64,000 nt of DNA from assembly GCA_946800325.1 (NCBI GenBank), contig OX326958.1, positions 1,250,001 to 1,314,000 of the forward strand. The letters are read 5' to 3'. Position numbers and translations under genes: made by a program. Numbering within the stretch: position 1 is the stretch's first letter; every line of letters starts with the position of its first letter. The notes beneath the pieces were generated by a model. The model ran no database searches. It worked only from the letters and a program-made list of their open reading frames with translations, and was not told the origin of the DNA. Source of the DNA: Luzula sylvatica. Taxonomy: Eukaryota; Streptophyta; Magnoliopsida; Poales; Juncaceae. Shown in pieces: positions 31,628-43,395 of this stretch.

Positions 31628-34152
31628 ATGGCGGATCGATTAACGCATATTGCGATCATCAGTTTGGATCGGTGTAAACCTAAGAAATGTGGTCAGGAGT
31701 GCAAGAAGAGTTGTCCCGTTGTTAAGACTGGTAATCGATTACTTTTCCTTACTACTTTATTTAATTTTCAGCTTGAATAGAAATTTTAACTTCAGATCGA
31801 ATTTTATATGTATGTATGTTTTATATTATTGCTAGATGACATTGTAACAATTTGTAATCTTCGAATTGCAGGTTACCGGTTCCTAGACCAGGACAAGTTC
31901 TAGGACTCGTCGGTACCAATGGTATTGGAAAATCTACTGCACTCAAAGTACTCGCTGGAAAATTAAAACCTAATTTAGGCTGATTCGAGGTAACTAATAG
32001 CATTTCCTTAAAACTTTTTTTCTATTATTTTACTTATTATTTACTTTACTTTTCTTTCTATGAAAAATTCACAGAATCCTCCAGACTGGCAGGAAATTCT
32101 AACATACTTTCGCGGATCCGAACTTCAGAACTATTTCACTCGAATTATAGAAGACAACCTAAAGGTAGTATCATATTAAAAAAAGGCCTAATTTCATCTA
32201 TAACCCTGCAAAATGTCTAAATATGACATATACCCCTCAATTTTATAAACAGGCAATAATAAAGCCTCAATACGTGGACAACATACCAAGAGCAGCACAA
32301 GGGAACGCAGGCGAATTGCTCGATTCGAAGGACGGAAGAGGCAAAAAGGAGGAATTATGCGTGGACTTGGAATTGAACCAAGTTTTGGACCGCAATGTAG
32401 GCGACTTATCCGGTGGCGAGCTTCAGCGGTTCGCCATTGCTGGTGTGGCCGTGCAGAACGCTGATATTTACATGTTTGATGAACCATCAAGTTATCTCGA
32501 TGTTAAACAGAGACTCAAGGCTGCTAAGGTTGTCAGATCCTTGCTCCGCGCCAATAGGTATGGTAAATTTTGCAGAAAAACCTGTGCTTTACTTTAATAA
32601 CTGGTTTTGTTTTGTTTGTTTTGAAGTTATGTGATTGTGGTGGAGCACGACTTGAGTGTGTTGGATTACATGTCAGATTTCATTTGCAGAAAAATAAGTT
32701 TTGAAATTTGAAAATTTGCGAAATTAATATAATGCGCTTATCAGGTAAGCCTGGTGCCTATGGAGTGGTGACTCTGCCATTCTCGGTGAGAGAAGGAATC
32801 AACATTTTCTTAGCTGGGTTCGTCCCCACGGAAAATCTCCGTTTCAGAGACGAATCCCTCACTTTCAAGGCAAAACCCTAAACCCTAAACCCTAAAATCA
32901 CACCATTCATCTTCGTTTTGATAACCTTTTTGTATTTTGTAGGTTGCGGAGACGGTACAAGAGAGTGCAGAGGAAATACAGACGCACCATCTGTACAGAT
33001 ATCCGAGCATGAGCAAAACTCAAGGAAACTTCAAGCTTTCCATAACCGAGGGAGAATTCAACGCTTCCCAAATCGTCGTCATGCTTGGCGAGAACGGTAC
33101 AGGCAAAACCACCTTCATTCGAATGCTGGTAAATAACTTGACAAACCGCCCTTTTCAAATTCTCAAAATATCATTTTTTTTACCCTTTCAAATTAAGCAA
33201 ACAAAATATATTCACAGGCAGGATTATTGAAACCGGACACGGTGGAAGGAGCGGACGTTGAAATCCCGGAATTCAACGTCTCGTACAAACCCCAGAAAAT
33301 AAGTCCGAAATTCCAGAACACTGTTCGTAGTTTATTGCATCTGAAAATCCGGGATTCTTACATGCATCCCCAATTCAATTCCGACGTGATGAAACCCCTC
33401 CAAATCGATAAACTGATGGATCAAGAAGTCATCAATCTCTCCGGTGGTGAACTCCAGCGCGTCGATCTGTCTCTGCCTCGGCAAGGTAAAAAAACTTCAT
33501 AAATAATGTAAATATCGTATTTACCCCTATGAACGATTTTGATTGTTTTTTTTTTGTTTGGTTTGTAGCCGGCAGATATATATTTGATAGATGAGCCGAG
33601 CGCTTACTTGGATTCGGAGCAGCGTATCATTGCTGCGAAAGTGATAAAGAGATTTATACTACACGCGAAGAAAACCGCGTTTATCGTGGAGCATGATTTT
33701 ATCATGGCGACTTATTTGGCGGATAAAGTGATTGTTTATGAAGGCCGACCTTCTGTTGATTGCACTGCGAATACTCCTCAGTCTCTCGTTACTGGCATGA
33801 ATCGCTTCCTCTCTGTAAGCATTACAAAAATTAATTTAGTTTATTTGGTTGATTGATTTAAACGCGGTAATTAATGATTTTATTTTTTTGTTGCGTGTAC
33901 TTGTAGCATTTGGATATTACGTTTAGAAGAGATCCGACGAATTATAGGCCAAGAATTAAAAGTTGGATTCGACCAAGGATAGAGAACAGAAGAATGCACG
34001 CTCGTATTATTATCTCGATCTCGAAGCTTAAAGCTTCGTGTTTCAAATTTGTATTCTGTCATCAAATTCTTGTTGATGTTATGGAAATAGATGAATTTGA
34101 ACATTTGAGGCGAAGGTACCCTTCTATTCTCAAGGAACTAATTATTAGTTGA
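31628..34152 (+). pseudogene. ABCE1 / RNase L inhibitor (RLI) pseudogene with MATH-BTB 3' end
   Basis: Exon remains: 31628-31730, 31871-31989, 32075-32164, 32253-32557, 32627-~32690, 32745-32869, 32943-33128, 33218-33485, 33569-33814 and 33907-34152. The product was ABCE1, the ribosome-recycling ATPase. Seen are the N terminus with [17 protein letters not shown], Walker [10 protein letters not shown] and GENGTGKTT, signatures LSGGELQR twice, and Walker B-type [11 protein letters not shown] and [11 protein letters not shown]. Damage: the exon(s) for the rest of the Fe-S domain are missing, joining exons 1 and 2 out of frame; TGA at 31981 replaces an expected Arg; frame is lost near 32690; a 2-bp loss near 33475 and a 1-bp loss near 33958 shift the frame. 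From about 34025 the sequence is the 3' end of a MATH-BTB gene. The 32870 donor reads AAG/GC. Confidence 0.92.
32872..32897. repeat. Short telomere-like CCCTAAA run
   Basis: Three to four copies of aaccctaa inside an intron of the ABCE1 pseudogene. Such telo-boxes are common near translation-related plant genes. It is too short to mean a former telomere. Confidence 0.7.
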
Positions 34153-34540
34153 AAATAGATGTATCAATCATGTTTTTATTTTTTATTTTCATTTATTACC
34201 ACGTGGCATGTGAGGAATTTTGAAATTATTAGTTAAAGATTCTACGTTTTTTTTTTCTATTTGACTAAATTGAGAAAAATTAAATGTTATTGCATGAATT
34301 ATCTTTTGGCTATCTCATTTCTGTGCTTTCCCTTCACCCAGATGACAGAGATATTGGGGCTCTTCATTTTTCTAGTATGAATAAATATTTGATATAAAAA
34401 AGAGAGACTTTTTTTTAATTCAAAAAAAAAAAAGAGAGACTTTTTTATCTCATGACATAAATTAATCACAAAGTATATAGTGATTATATATATAAAAAAT
34501 AAATAATACGATGAGATTAATTTTTGATATAATATTGTGT
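34025..34540 (+). pseudogene. 3' end and flank of a MATH-BTB gene fused to ABCE1
   Basis: After the ABCE1 tail (YYYLD in its original frame) the sequence changes at aagcttaaagcttcgtg into the last ~40 codons of the MATH-BTB genes (KASCFKFV, ILVDVME, PSILKEL), then tga. The 3' flank also matches that of the MATH-BTB genes (tagatgtatcaat, then cacgtggcatgtgaggaatt). From 34285 to 34540 it matches 45838-46090. A chance frame joins ABCE1 exon 10 to this tail. Confidence 0.88.
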
Positions 34541-35173
34541 TTTGTCACCATTAAACATAGTATTTCATATTAAAATGAAAAACATAATTATTATACTTAC
34601 CGGAGAGCGTGAGTGTTATTCTAAGATTATTTCCAAAACCAAACAGACTATATGAGCTATAAAATGATATATGTGAGTGAGTACATACGTATGGTACAGA
34701 TATACAAAAACAAATATAAATATCAAAACAAATGATATCTACATAATAGTATAAAAGAAGGACCATATTCGAAAAGACCTTGTTAACATATTTGTATAAT
34801 TTAAAAAACATCTCGCATTCTAGATATTCCATTTTAAAAGTTCAAATGATTTTTTATTTACTTTCATCAAGTGTTAACTTTGCATAAGTAAAGTTATAGA
34901 TAAACACAGATTAAAATTAAACAAAACCGAAAATTCTGGTAAAAGAAAAAAATAAACACGTATGCTAAATAAAGTACGATTTTATGCAAATAAAGTATCA
35001 ATATGCACAAAATAATATTTTCAAATGAAATAAATCTTACAACATGCAAAAAGGGATAATTTATTAGAATATCATACAATATTAATTTCTTTCATTATTT
35101 ACATTCTAGTTGGTTATTGTTTTGTTGTTTTGCTCGTTTTTTTGAACTTTGCTCTTCATGAAAATGCAGTTCC

Positions 35174-35174
<1 letters not shown>
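34541..35174. other. AT-rich intergenic DNA
   Basis: No gene, repeat boundary or RNA gene seen. Confidence 0.4.

Positions 35175-35221
<47 letters not shown>
35175..35221. repeat. (GA)n microsatellite
   Basis: An uninterrupted GA run of about 22 units just upstream of the CCHC gag-like ORF, possibly in its 5' leader. Confidence 0.95.
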
Positions 35222-35262
35222 CTGAGAGAGGCTGAGAGGCGACGATAGAGAGAGGTGATAGA

Positions 35263-36946
35263 GTGGAGATTGGAGGAGATAAAGAGGAGATAGGAGAAGA
35301 ATTCAAATTAGTTTTCAATTTCGAGATGTTTTTCCAATCAAGATTTAGCAAGAAATGTTTTGGTTGTGGATATTTCGGGCACTTCAAAAGAGATTGTATA
35401 TTCGAATTCGATTACAGAAACAATCCAATAAGAAACGAGTTCAATTACAAAAATTTCCCAAACAAAACCTCTCATTTCTATTACAAATTCCCCTCAAATC
35501 AAATCCAATTCCAATCAAAACCTTCATACAACTATCAGCAAATTCCATTCAAAAGTTACAATTTCCATAAACAGCTACCTTTGAGTCCACAATTTCGATG
35601 CCAAGATCCAGCTCCAACTCTCAATCAAATTAGCAAATTGGATTATCTAATCAAACAAATGGATAGGTTAGTTAATATATGGAGTAAAATTGATTTTGGT
35701 AAGAATTTAAATGAAGAATTAGTACCTGAGTTCTTGCATAAAGTACCAGCAAAGAATCAAATGAAGAAAGGATCTCTCAGACAAGAATGGGTTATTAAAA
35801 AAAAAAAAAAGAAAGCCAGTTTATGAGTGGAGAATCAAAGCAAAACCCTCAGATTTTCAGATCATCACTGGGTTAGAAGGTAATTCAAATGAATTGAATT
35901 CAAGCAAGAATTTGGTTCCAATTTTAAATCCAATCACACAGTCGAAACTGTTTCCAATTGGATCCCAAATTACCCAATTCCTTAATCCAAACTCAAACTC
36001 ACTTAAATCCACCATCAATCAAGAAGAGAATGAGAGAGAGGAGAGTTCAAATAAGAAAGAGTTAAAGGAGATGAATGGAGGAGGCTTCTCTGTGGTGGTA
36101 CCATTATCGGTACCGGTACCGGTTTTAATCAACAAACCATCTCAATCAACAGAGGTACAACAAATTGTGATCAATCAGGCTGAGGCAGATCCAAATTCAG
36201 ATTCAAATTCAATACCAATTTCAATTTCAAGCCAAATTCATAAATCAACCCCGGTACCAGACCATCAAACTGAAACAAATCATGCTGTAATAGATTCAAA
36301 CTCAAATTCAATGCCAGTTTCAAATAACTCTCCTTTAAATCCTTCAAATCAAATTGGACAGACTAAAATGGTGGATTTATCAGAGGTTTTAAGAGTCAAA
36401 CCTTTAAAATTCAAGTATCATTTCCAATCAATACCAAACCCTCCAGAATTAAAAATTTCCAAAGGTATCTGTTCTTTTTCAAATAAATGCAAAGGAATTG
36501 TGTTGCCAGATTTAATAGAGGGTGAAGAGGAAGAATATGTGGAAAAGAAGGTCGAAATAGAAAAGCAAAAAAGGATTGAAGTAGAGGAAGTAGGAAGAGA
36601 AAGTGAAAAGGAAAAGGAAGAGATAAAACAGAGGATTTTAGAGAGGAAAGAGAGATTAGAAAAAGGGAAAATGAAATTTGAAGCAGTAACGCAAATGCCA
36701 AACATTAAAATCGCTCATGATTTTGAAAAACAAAGAAGGAGTTCGAGAATTAAAGAGAAGAATTCAGTGAATACTTTTGAAAATTCAGATTTGAAGAGAA
36801 GAGTTAGAAGGAAAAAATTTCAGGATCTTATTAATAAAGAAATCATATTAACTATGGATAATATTGATTTTAATAATGATGATGAAATCCAGAATATGGA
36901 TGCAAATATACTACGTAAGTGTGGTTTAGAATTTGCAATTGATTAA
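35263..36946 (+). pseudogene. Gag/LINE-ORF1-like CCHC protein, frame broken at an A14 run
   Basis: Two ORFs, 35263-35826 (frame 1) and 35894-36946 (frame 2), are one coding sequence. After the 14-A run at 35797-35810 the second frame is open (KPVYEWRIKAKPSDFQ) right into the second ORF. With one A fewer the product would be about 560 aa. It has one zinc knuckle near residue 32 (CFGCGYFGHFKRDC), Asn/Gln/Ser-rich low-complexity stretches, a charged coil (EKKVEIEKQKRIEVEEV) and a basic end (RRSSRIKEK, KRRVRRKK) closing with LRKCGLEF. This resembles an RNA-binding gag or LINE ORF1 protein. No reverse transcriptase follows, so it is a fragment or domesticated copy. Codon use is AT-rich. Confidence 0.6.
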
Positions 36947-37600
36947 CCGAAAAAGAGGCAGTAGTAATTTAACAGAGTAATTAAAAGAGAGAGAGGAAGA
37001 GTAAATGGTACACTGTTATTCGAGGCATGTAGAGGCAACAAAGTTAGCTGAGATCGAGATCAGGGAGAAGGTTGCCCAATTGAGTTCTAGGAGACAGTGA
37101 TCAGGGAGAAAGTTGATAAATCGAGTTCGAGGCGACAGTAATCAGTAACAAGCTTGCATAATCGAGTACCAGTACCGAATCTTCTATCAAATGGACAGTA
37201 ATCAGTGAGAAGTTTGCACAATCGAGTACCAGTACCGAATTTTCTATCATTTTCTTCACATCTATGCTAAATCTCCTCAATCGTCGAAAGAAAAAATGAA
37301 AACGAATAAGAAACAGAGAAAACAAGCCAAAAGAAAAATTCGAGTGGAAAAATTGAAGATTACTTGACTGAGAAAAGACGATAGAGGCTGACTGACAGAG
37401 GCTCAGATTGTCTGAGATCGAGGCTGTCTGAGATCGAGGCTGACTGCTGAGACAGAGACTGCCTGAGAAGATCGAGGCTGCCTGAACAGGTTGACTGAGA
37501 TCGACTGAGATAGAGACTGCCTGAGAAGATCGAGGCTGCCTGAAAAGGAGTTAGTTGCCTTCGCTTTTTGTATCCAAATCTAATAGGGCCCACACATGGG
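36947..37600. repeat. Degenerate minisatellites
   Basis: The stretch 37136-37255 holds two copies of a ~60-bp unit with aatcgagtaccagtaccgaa. The stretch 37380-37560 holds repeated gagatcgaggctgcctga and ctgagatagagactgcc units. Composition is GA/TC-rich and unlike the surroundings. No ORF with recognisable features. Confidence 0.7.
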
Positions 37601-40337
37601 TCCGATTTTCTTCATTGTATAGAATTGGTTTATGCATGCCAGATATGTGTACAACAAAATTTCAAAATATTGTAAGAATAATTATATCATATTTTCTCAT
37701 TTTTCCACCACATTTTTATATTCCGAATTAATTATTATTTGATGATTATTTAACATGATAATTAAAAAAAATACATCCGATCAATAATTAATTAATATTA
37801 ATTAAGTAAGTGATAATACATATGTATTTTAATTATATATTAATTAATTATTATGAAATGTTTTTTTTAATTACTTCAATAATTAGGGAATAAAAGAGTT
37901 TGGGAGGCGGAATATATAATCCTTTTGGTTTTGTTATGAATTTGTACTGCAACGAAACCAGTATAGTGAGTACTCATTACAAGATTCCACCTTCTTTTCT
38001 TTTTTCTTTTTTCTTTTTTTTTTGCCGTGGAGTGGCCAATTCGATTTTTATTGTTGGGAACAATTCACTAACAATCAATTTCAATTTTAAGAATCGATTT
38101 TGATTTTTTGGGTGAGAATAATTTGATTTCGATTTTAAGATATTGTCAAATATTCTAGAATTGATGTTATCTTCGGAACAATTTGAAATTCACCATGCAA
38201 ATTCACGCACATATATAAGTCGAACACCGATACAAGGATCTTTTATTTCTTATTGCATAAAATTAATATCTTGCGTGACCAAGCTTATGGAGCTTTTATA
38301 GCGATTGATGGTAAAGTTGGTGGAAGGCGTATAGGAAGTAGGTAAGGCCGTCTTGGTGCGATATATAACTTGTTCTCTTCCTTCATCTCTCCTAAATTAG
38401 GATTTTCAAATCGTTTTATGAGATGAGAAAAATAAAAATGAAGCAATTAATTTTTTATTTTTGAATGATATCCGACAAACGATCACTTTCGTTACTGATA
38501 ACTAATTTTTTGATGCCAATGGATATCGAACTCATAATCTCTCATGACGTATGATTTTTTGTGATTTGCACTCAACCAATTAAAATATAGATTAATTGGC
38601 AAAATAATTAATATTATTATTAAGCTGGTAAAATTAATTAGCTTACATGTAGGTGTAGATTTGAATATAATTGATGGAGTCTCTGATTTGACTGCGCTGA
38701 TCATCCGGCCAGACACAATTGATAGAATGGTCAACATGATGAGTACCTTTGGAACCATGGTTTTCCTTATTTCTACTTTATTTTGTTAATTTCTAATTGT
38801 GCTTGCATTCTTCAATTAATTTGTTTTCAGTTTCGCTTATATATCTGGACGGGAATATATAGGTAATATCTAATATCTCCAACCTAAGCTCTAAAGATAT
38901 AAATATCTCATAGACTCTGCCTAAGTAATAATATCTTAAAATTAAAAAAGAAGAGAAGAATATGATTCAAACTTTACCCATTCATGAATTCTTGAATGAT
39001 GTATGTAAACCGTCTATTATCGTGTCATGAATTCTTGAGTGATAATTAATAGCCCATGTACTAATTGTAATAAGAGGATATTTAAAATGCCCTACAACTT
39101 ATGTTTCTTATCTTTGATGCCTACTTCGAAAAAAATTAATGAGAAATAATTAACAATTCAATTAACACAAAAAAGAACTAACTATTAATTCTAATATATC
39201 GATAAAAGTACGCGTTATTTAATTATTAATCATTATGATATAAATTTGATAAAATTTGATGTTAATTGGATTACTAATTAACTTCATTAAACAAATTTTA
39301 ATTCACGTCAAAAATGAAAAACATTAGCTGTGGACAAAGTAAAATTTCCATCGTAATAATGCATTTAAGCCATTGAATTAGCTTTTATTTTATTTTCAAC
39401 TAACTCTTGTAATAGTAAGAGGTAGGTCAAATAATAGCCCCTATTTAATGATCAAAGATTTGGATAATTTTTGCAATTAAATCCTACATAACCTATTCAG
39501 TTTAGAACTTATAAAAATAAGGACAAATACTAAAATCCAATTTTTTTTTTTTTTGATAGTTATTACAAGTACTGAACAAACGGGATCATATTTTTGCGAA
39601 TGTATAAGTGTCCAATATATATATATATATATATCGGTTATGTTTATTCTTGACACATATAAACGACAAGAGAAGATGGCCATGTGGATTCACGATCTGA
39701 AATTTGATATACTAGGAAATATTCCGCGCTTCGCTGCGGGTTTTCGAATATAGTCGTTACATATGTTTTAACATAAATACTTGTTTGCGATTGTTCTTGT
39801 ATGCTTTTTCTTTTTGTGGAAAAATATCATAACCTAAACAAATAATATTACAACAAATAAATCAACAAAATAAACACATTTGAAAAATGAAACTAATTAA
39901 TAGTTATATTTACCAACATTAATTGTCATGCTGATAAACGAACACATTACATTAAAACATACCTTATATAAAACAACATGTTACTTCAATTAATAGTAAT
40001 AATACCATCACTAATAGTCAGGTTTACAAATAAACATATTACAATAAAATATACACTACACAAAACATGTTACAAGAACATATGCACTATACAAAGTAAC
40101 ACAATACATTGATTATTAAAGACAGGAGGCTTGGAAGGGGCACAAAATGCAAAATCATGATCTTAAATGCTTTCATTTTTACTTTTTTACATGTACCAAA
40201 AGATCGATCTTTGTGTTACTTTTTAGGTCATGCTTCCCGCGGACATGAATAGAAATTTTCAGGTACGAAATATAATAATACATACATGATTGATGCTACA
40301 GTGTTGCTACAATGTTGGAAACAAAAAATTTATTCTC
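37601..40337. other. AT-rich region with minor fragments
   Basis: No complete gene. A possible SINE relic lies at about 38462-38610 on the minus strand (ttggttgagtgcaaatca and gagttcgatatcc as A/B-box-like pieces). An exon-like open stretch follows at about 38648-38760 on the plus strand (VDLNIIDGVSDLTALIIRPD, then TIDRMVNMM) of unknown origin. A GC-rich hairpin-like ccgcgcttcgctgcggg at 39723-39742 resembles Helitron 3'-end hairpins but lacks a following CTRR. Confidence 0.35.
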
Positions 40338-40855
40338 CTTCAGAATGTACCTACCGAATTATCTATTATTTAACTATTAAATTTAATTAACGCGATAATT
40401 ACAACATATCATTAAATATTAATTAAATATTTATTCCAATTTATGAATTCGAATAAATATTAATTATGTATTAAGTTAATAACTAACAGCATAATTAATA
40501 TTTCAATAATAGAGAATTCAGTGGGTACATTTGAATTCATAAATATTAATTTTATTGTTAGCTATTAACTTAATACATAATTAATATTTATTCGAATTCA
40601 TAAATTGGAATAAATATTAGTTAATACTTAATGATATGCTGTAATTATCACGTTAATTAAATGTAATAGTTAAATAATGGAGAATTCTGTGCGTACATTT
40701 TGAGGGAGAATAAACTTTTTTTTAAAAAAAAAACACTGTATCGGCGGGATTTAAAAACCTGAAAGGGGTTATTTTTGGAATATTTGCGAAAATGAGTTAG
40801 TTTTTGAATTTTTATTCTAAAAGGGACTACATGCAGAAATGCTCCTTGTTCCCTA
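40338..40855. repeat. Fold-back MITE-like repeat with ~160-bp arms
   Basis: Left arm about 40338-40497 (tattctccttcagaatgtac onward) and right arm about 40540-40715 are inverted copies, about 85-90% alike by eye, around a short spacer. The sequence then ends in gactacatgcagaaatgctcc (40835-40855), which matches the inverted end of the MITE at 59989-60250. So this is probably a larger, internally inverted relative of that family. No ORF. Confidence 0.7.
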
Positions 40856-40869
40856 AACCCTATATATGA

Positions 40870-41185
40870 GTATTTTTGAAATTTGATATATTTGATTTTA
40901 ATACGATATGATATAATTTTGACACGATACGATTTTAATACTATATGGTATGATGTGATATGATATTATTTTGATACAATACGATTTTAATACGATACTA
41001 TATGATATAATATGATATAATTTTGGTACGATACAATTTTAATACGATACGATATGATATGATATGATATGTTTTTGATACGATACGATTTTGATACGAT
41101 ATGATATGATATGATATAATTTTGATACGATACGATATGATAACATATGATATGATACGATTTTGTATATAATTATGATAGGATA
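40870..41185. repeat. Degenerate tandem repeat of gatatgatacgattttgatac
   Basis: About 300 bp built from atgatatgat and acgattttgatacg units in variable order. Long reverse ORFs here (Ser/Tyr/Ile-rich) are artefacts of the repeat. Confidence 0.85.
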
Positions 41186-41639
41186 TGAAATAGTACGATT
41201 TGAAGCTGATATTAAATAAAAACATGAATACAAATATAAGAAGGAAGAGGAATAAATTATTAAATAATAACGAATTGAAAATTTAACAAAGTGATAAATT
41301 TAGTACATGTTATGGCCAAAGGGGCTAGCACATCATTAAAGTAAACTCAGTGGACTATCCCCTAAGCCACCTCACTTAAATCATTCATATAGCTAATCTT
41401 CACTATGATGATTGATTTCATAGTTGATTTAATAATAAATATAAAATCCTCTTCTCTTGCATTCAATGAGGTGATTGAAGTGGAATGTATGTGCCGTAAC
41501 ACTTACGAAAGTGTGCCGAAGATTGTCACATCCCATTTTCGCGATCGCGGTATGCGACAGTATATTTGATAACATTATATAAAATATGGTATACGACAAT
41601 GACATAATATTTGTTGTTATGTTCTTTTTCGTAAAGTAA

Positions 41640-42327
41640 AGTAAAAAACGCAAAGGCACTAAAAAATTTCTCAATGAAAAGCCAAAACTACAACTATCCG
41701 GTTGATTTGAGCTAAAACAAGAAGAAAGTAAAGTAATAACTCTTGCTTACAAATTAAAATCCAAGGCCTATTCAGAATCTCCACCCCCCTCAACCCGAAT
41801 CCTCTCTTTCTCTCTCTCTCTCTTCTGTTCTATGAGAGACTAATTGCCTAATTGGGAGCCATAATATTTAAAGACCTTCATCCTATTTTTACTTGAATAA
41901 TATACAATTTTCTACTAATACGATGAAATGGCAACGACCATCGAATCGCGGTCTTTTTAGAACATTCTAGAGTTCTCTAAAAATAGAAAAGTACGTTTCA
42001 TTTGTTGTTTAGTAACTTTTGCGTAAAATATATATGTACAATAATTCTTTGTCGGGAAAATATAAATATAGTGAAAATTGAATTTGTTATTAATGAATGG
42101 TGCTGAGTGATTAGAGGATAAATGGTTCACAGTGATTTAGGGAAATTAATTAACAATCTTTGTTAGATGAGCACTATATATATATCAGATGTAATCCTCT
42201 TTGTAATTCATTCAATTAAGTCTAATAGAAAAGATCTTCTGTCTATATATTCTCCCTTTATATTACAGTCTTCGTAATTCATTCAATCAAGCACGCATCA
42301 TAATTCTTGGATCGATCAACTCAAGGC
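41640..42327 (+). promoter_or_regulatory. Upstream region of MATH-BTB gene 1, UBC-promoter-like
   Basis: The part 41640-42070 matches the UBC promoter/5'-UTR exon region (19630-20140), which is transcribed leftward there. The HSE-like agaacattctagag is at 41959-41972. A TATA box (ctatatatatat) is at about 42174-42186, followed by the 5' UTR to the ATG at 42328. An 18-bp site gtgaaaattgaatttgtt (about 42066) is the empty counterpart of the SINE insertion in copy 2. Confidence 0.65.
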
Positions 42328-43395
42328 ATGGCGACCGAGTCAAATGGAATTGATCTTCACAAACAAGAGAGCTCATCAAGTATCCTAACAGAAAATGTTG
42401 TAGGATCTCACCGGTTCAAGATTACGAAATATTCTTTTCAGAGATACAAAGCAGAGGTTATTTATCCTAATTGCTTAACATCTGCCATTTTTACTGTTGG
42501 AGGATATGACTGGGTAATCAACTATTATCCCAATGGACGTGATTATAATAGCGGAGGTTATTTATCCTTCTTCCTTGAGCTTCGAAGCGAGGCCACGAAC
42601 GTACAAGTGGAACTGAACTTTACCATGCTGGATCGGAGCAGTATTCCGAAACTGTTCAGCAGAACACTTATTAAAACCTTCGGAATAAAAGGGTCTGATT
42701 GGGGTTACCCAAAATACGTCGAAAGAGATGAGTTCGAGAATTCATCATGTCTTAACAATGACTCTTTCGAGATAATGTGTACTGTTACTGTACTAAAAGA
42801 ATCATATTTGAAATCGACCAGATTTGAACCGGTTATAATACCTCCATCTGAATTAAACCACCATTTTCAACAACTTTTCGAAACCGGCAAAGGAGCAGAT
42901 GTTACCTTTCAAGTTGGTGAAGAAATTTTCAAAGCCCATAAAATCATTCTTGCAGCAAGATCGCGGGTCTTTGATGCTCAATTTTTCGGTTTAATGAGTC
43001 GGGAAGGAAACACTACAATACTCGACGATATTGAACCGGAGGTTTTTAGGGTTTTTCTCCACTTTGTATATTCCGACTCATTGCCGGTGTCGGAAGAGAA
43101 GGGTAGCGTAATGTATCAGCATTTACTTGTGGCAGCTGATCGATATGAAGTAGAGAGGTTGAAATTAATTTGCGAAAATAAGTTATCTCAAAACATCGGA
43201 AAGGACAATTTTGCGACAACTTTAACCTTGGCGGAACAGCATAACTGCGGGAGGCTCAAAGCTTCGTGTTTCGAATTTGTATCCTCTTTTGAAATTCTCG
43301 TTGATGTTATGGAAACAGATGATTTTGACCATTTGAGTCGAATCTGCCCTTCTATTCTCAAGGAGCTAATTAAGAGTGTGACTAATAATAAATAG
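42328..43395 (+). CDS. MATH-BTB protein 1 (BPM-like CUL3 adaptor)
   Basis: Intronless, 355 aa from the ATG of MATESNGIDLHKQ; a seven-codon upstream in-frame extension has only TTG. The MATH domain is at about 25-155 (GSHRFKITKYSF, FTVGGYDWVINYYPNG, GSDWGYPKYVERDEF). The BTB/POZ domain is at about 180-285 (GKGADVTFQVGEEIFKAHKI, LAARSRVFDAQFF, FLHFVYSDSLP). The BACK-like C terminus includes AEQHNCGRLKASC, ILVDVMETDDF and PSILKELI. In BPM proteins MATH binds substrates and BTB binds CUL3, forming a ubiquitin ligase. Typical BPM genes have introns and about 400 aa; this gene is shorter and intronless, suggesting retroposition before tandem duplication. No defect seen. Confidence 0.95.
   Translation: MATESNGIDLHKQESSSSILTENVVGSHRFKITKYSFQRYKAEVIYPNCLTSAIFTVGGYDWVINYYPNGRDYNSGGYLSFFLELRSEATNVQVELNFTMLDRSSIPKLFSRTLIKTFGIKGSDWGYPKYVERDEFENSSCLNNDSFEIMCTVTVLKESYLKSTRFEPVIIPPSELNHHFQQLFETGKGADVTFQVGEEIFKAHKIILAARSRVFDAQFFGLMSREGNTTILDDIEPEVFRVFLHFVYSDSLPVSEEKGSVMYQHLLVAADRYEVERLKLICENKLSQNIGKDNFATTLTLAEQHNCGRLKASCFEFVSSFEILVDVMETDDFDHLSRICPSILKELIKSVTNNK

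Noticed and set aside
32872..32897. Interstitial telomere remnant
   Set aside because: Only three to four units within an intron; short telo-boxes are ordinary in plant genes.
34551..35079. Tyr/Phe-rich reverse ORFs suggesting membrane proteins
   Set aside because: AT-rich composition alone explains them; no ATG context, splice structure or similarity.
39723..39742. Helitron 3' end at ccgcgcttcgctgcggg
   Set aside because: The hairpin is good, but no CTRR follows at the usual distance and no empty site is available.
40998..41233. Ser/Ile/Tyr-rich reverse ORFs
   Set aside because: Produced by the gatatgatac tandem repeat.
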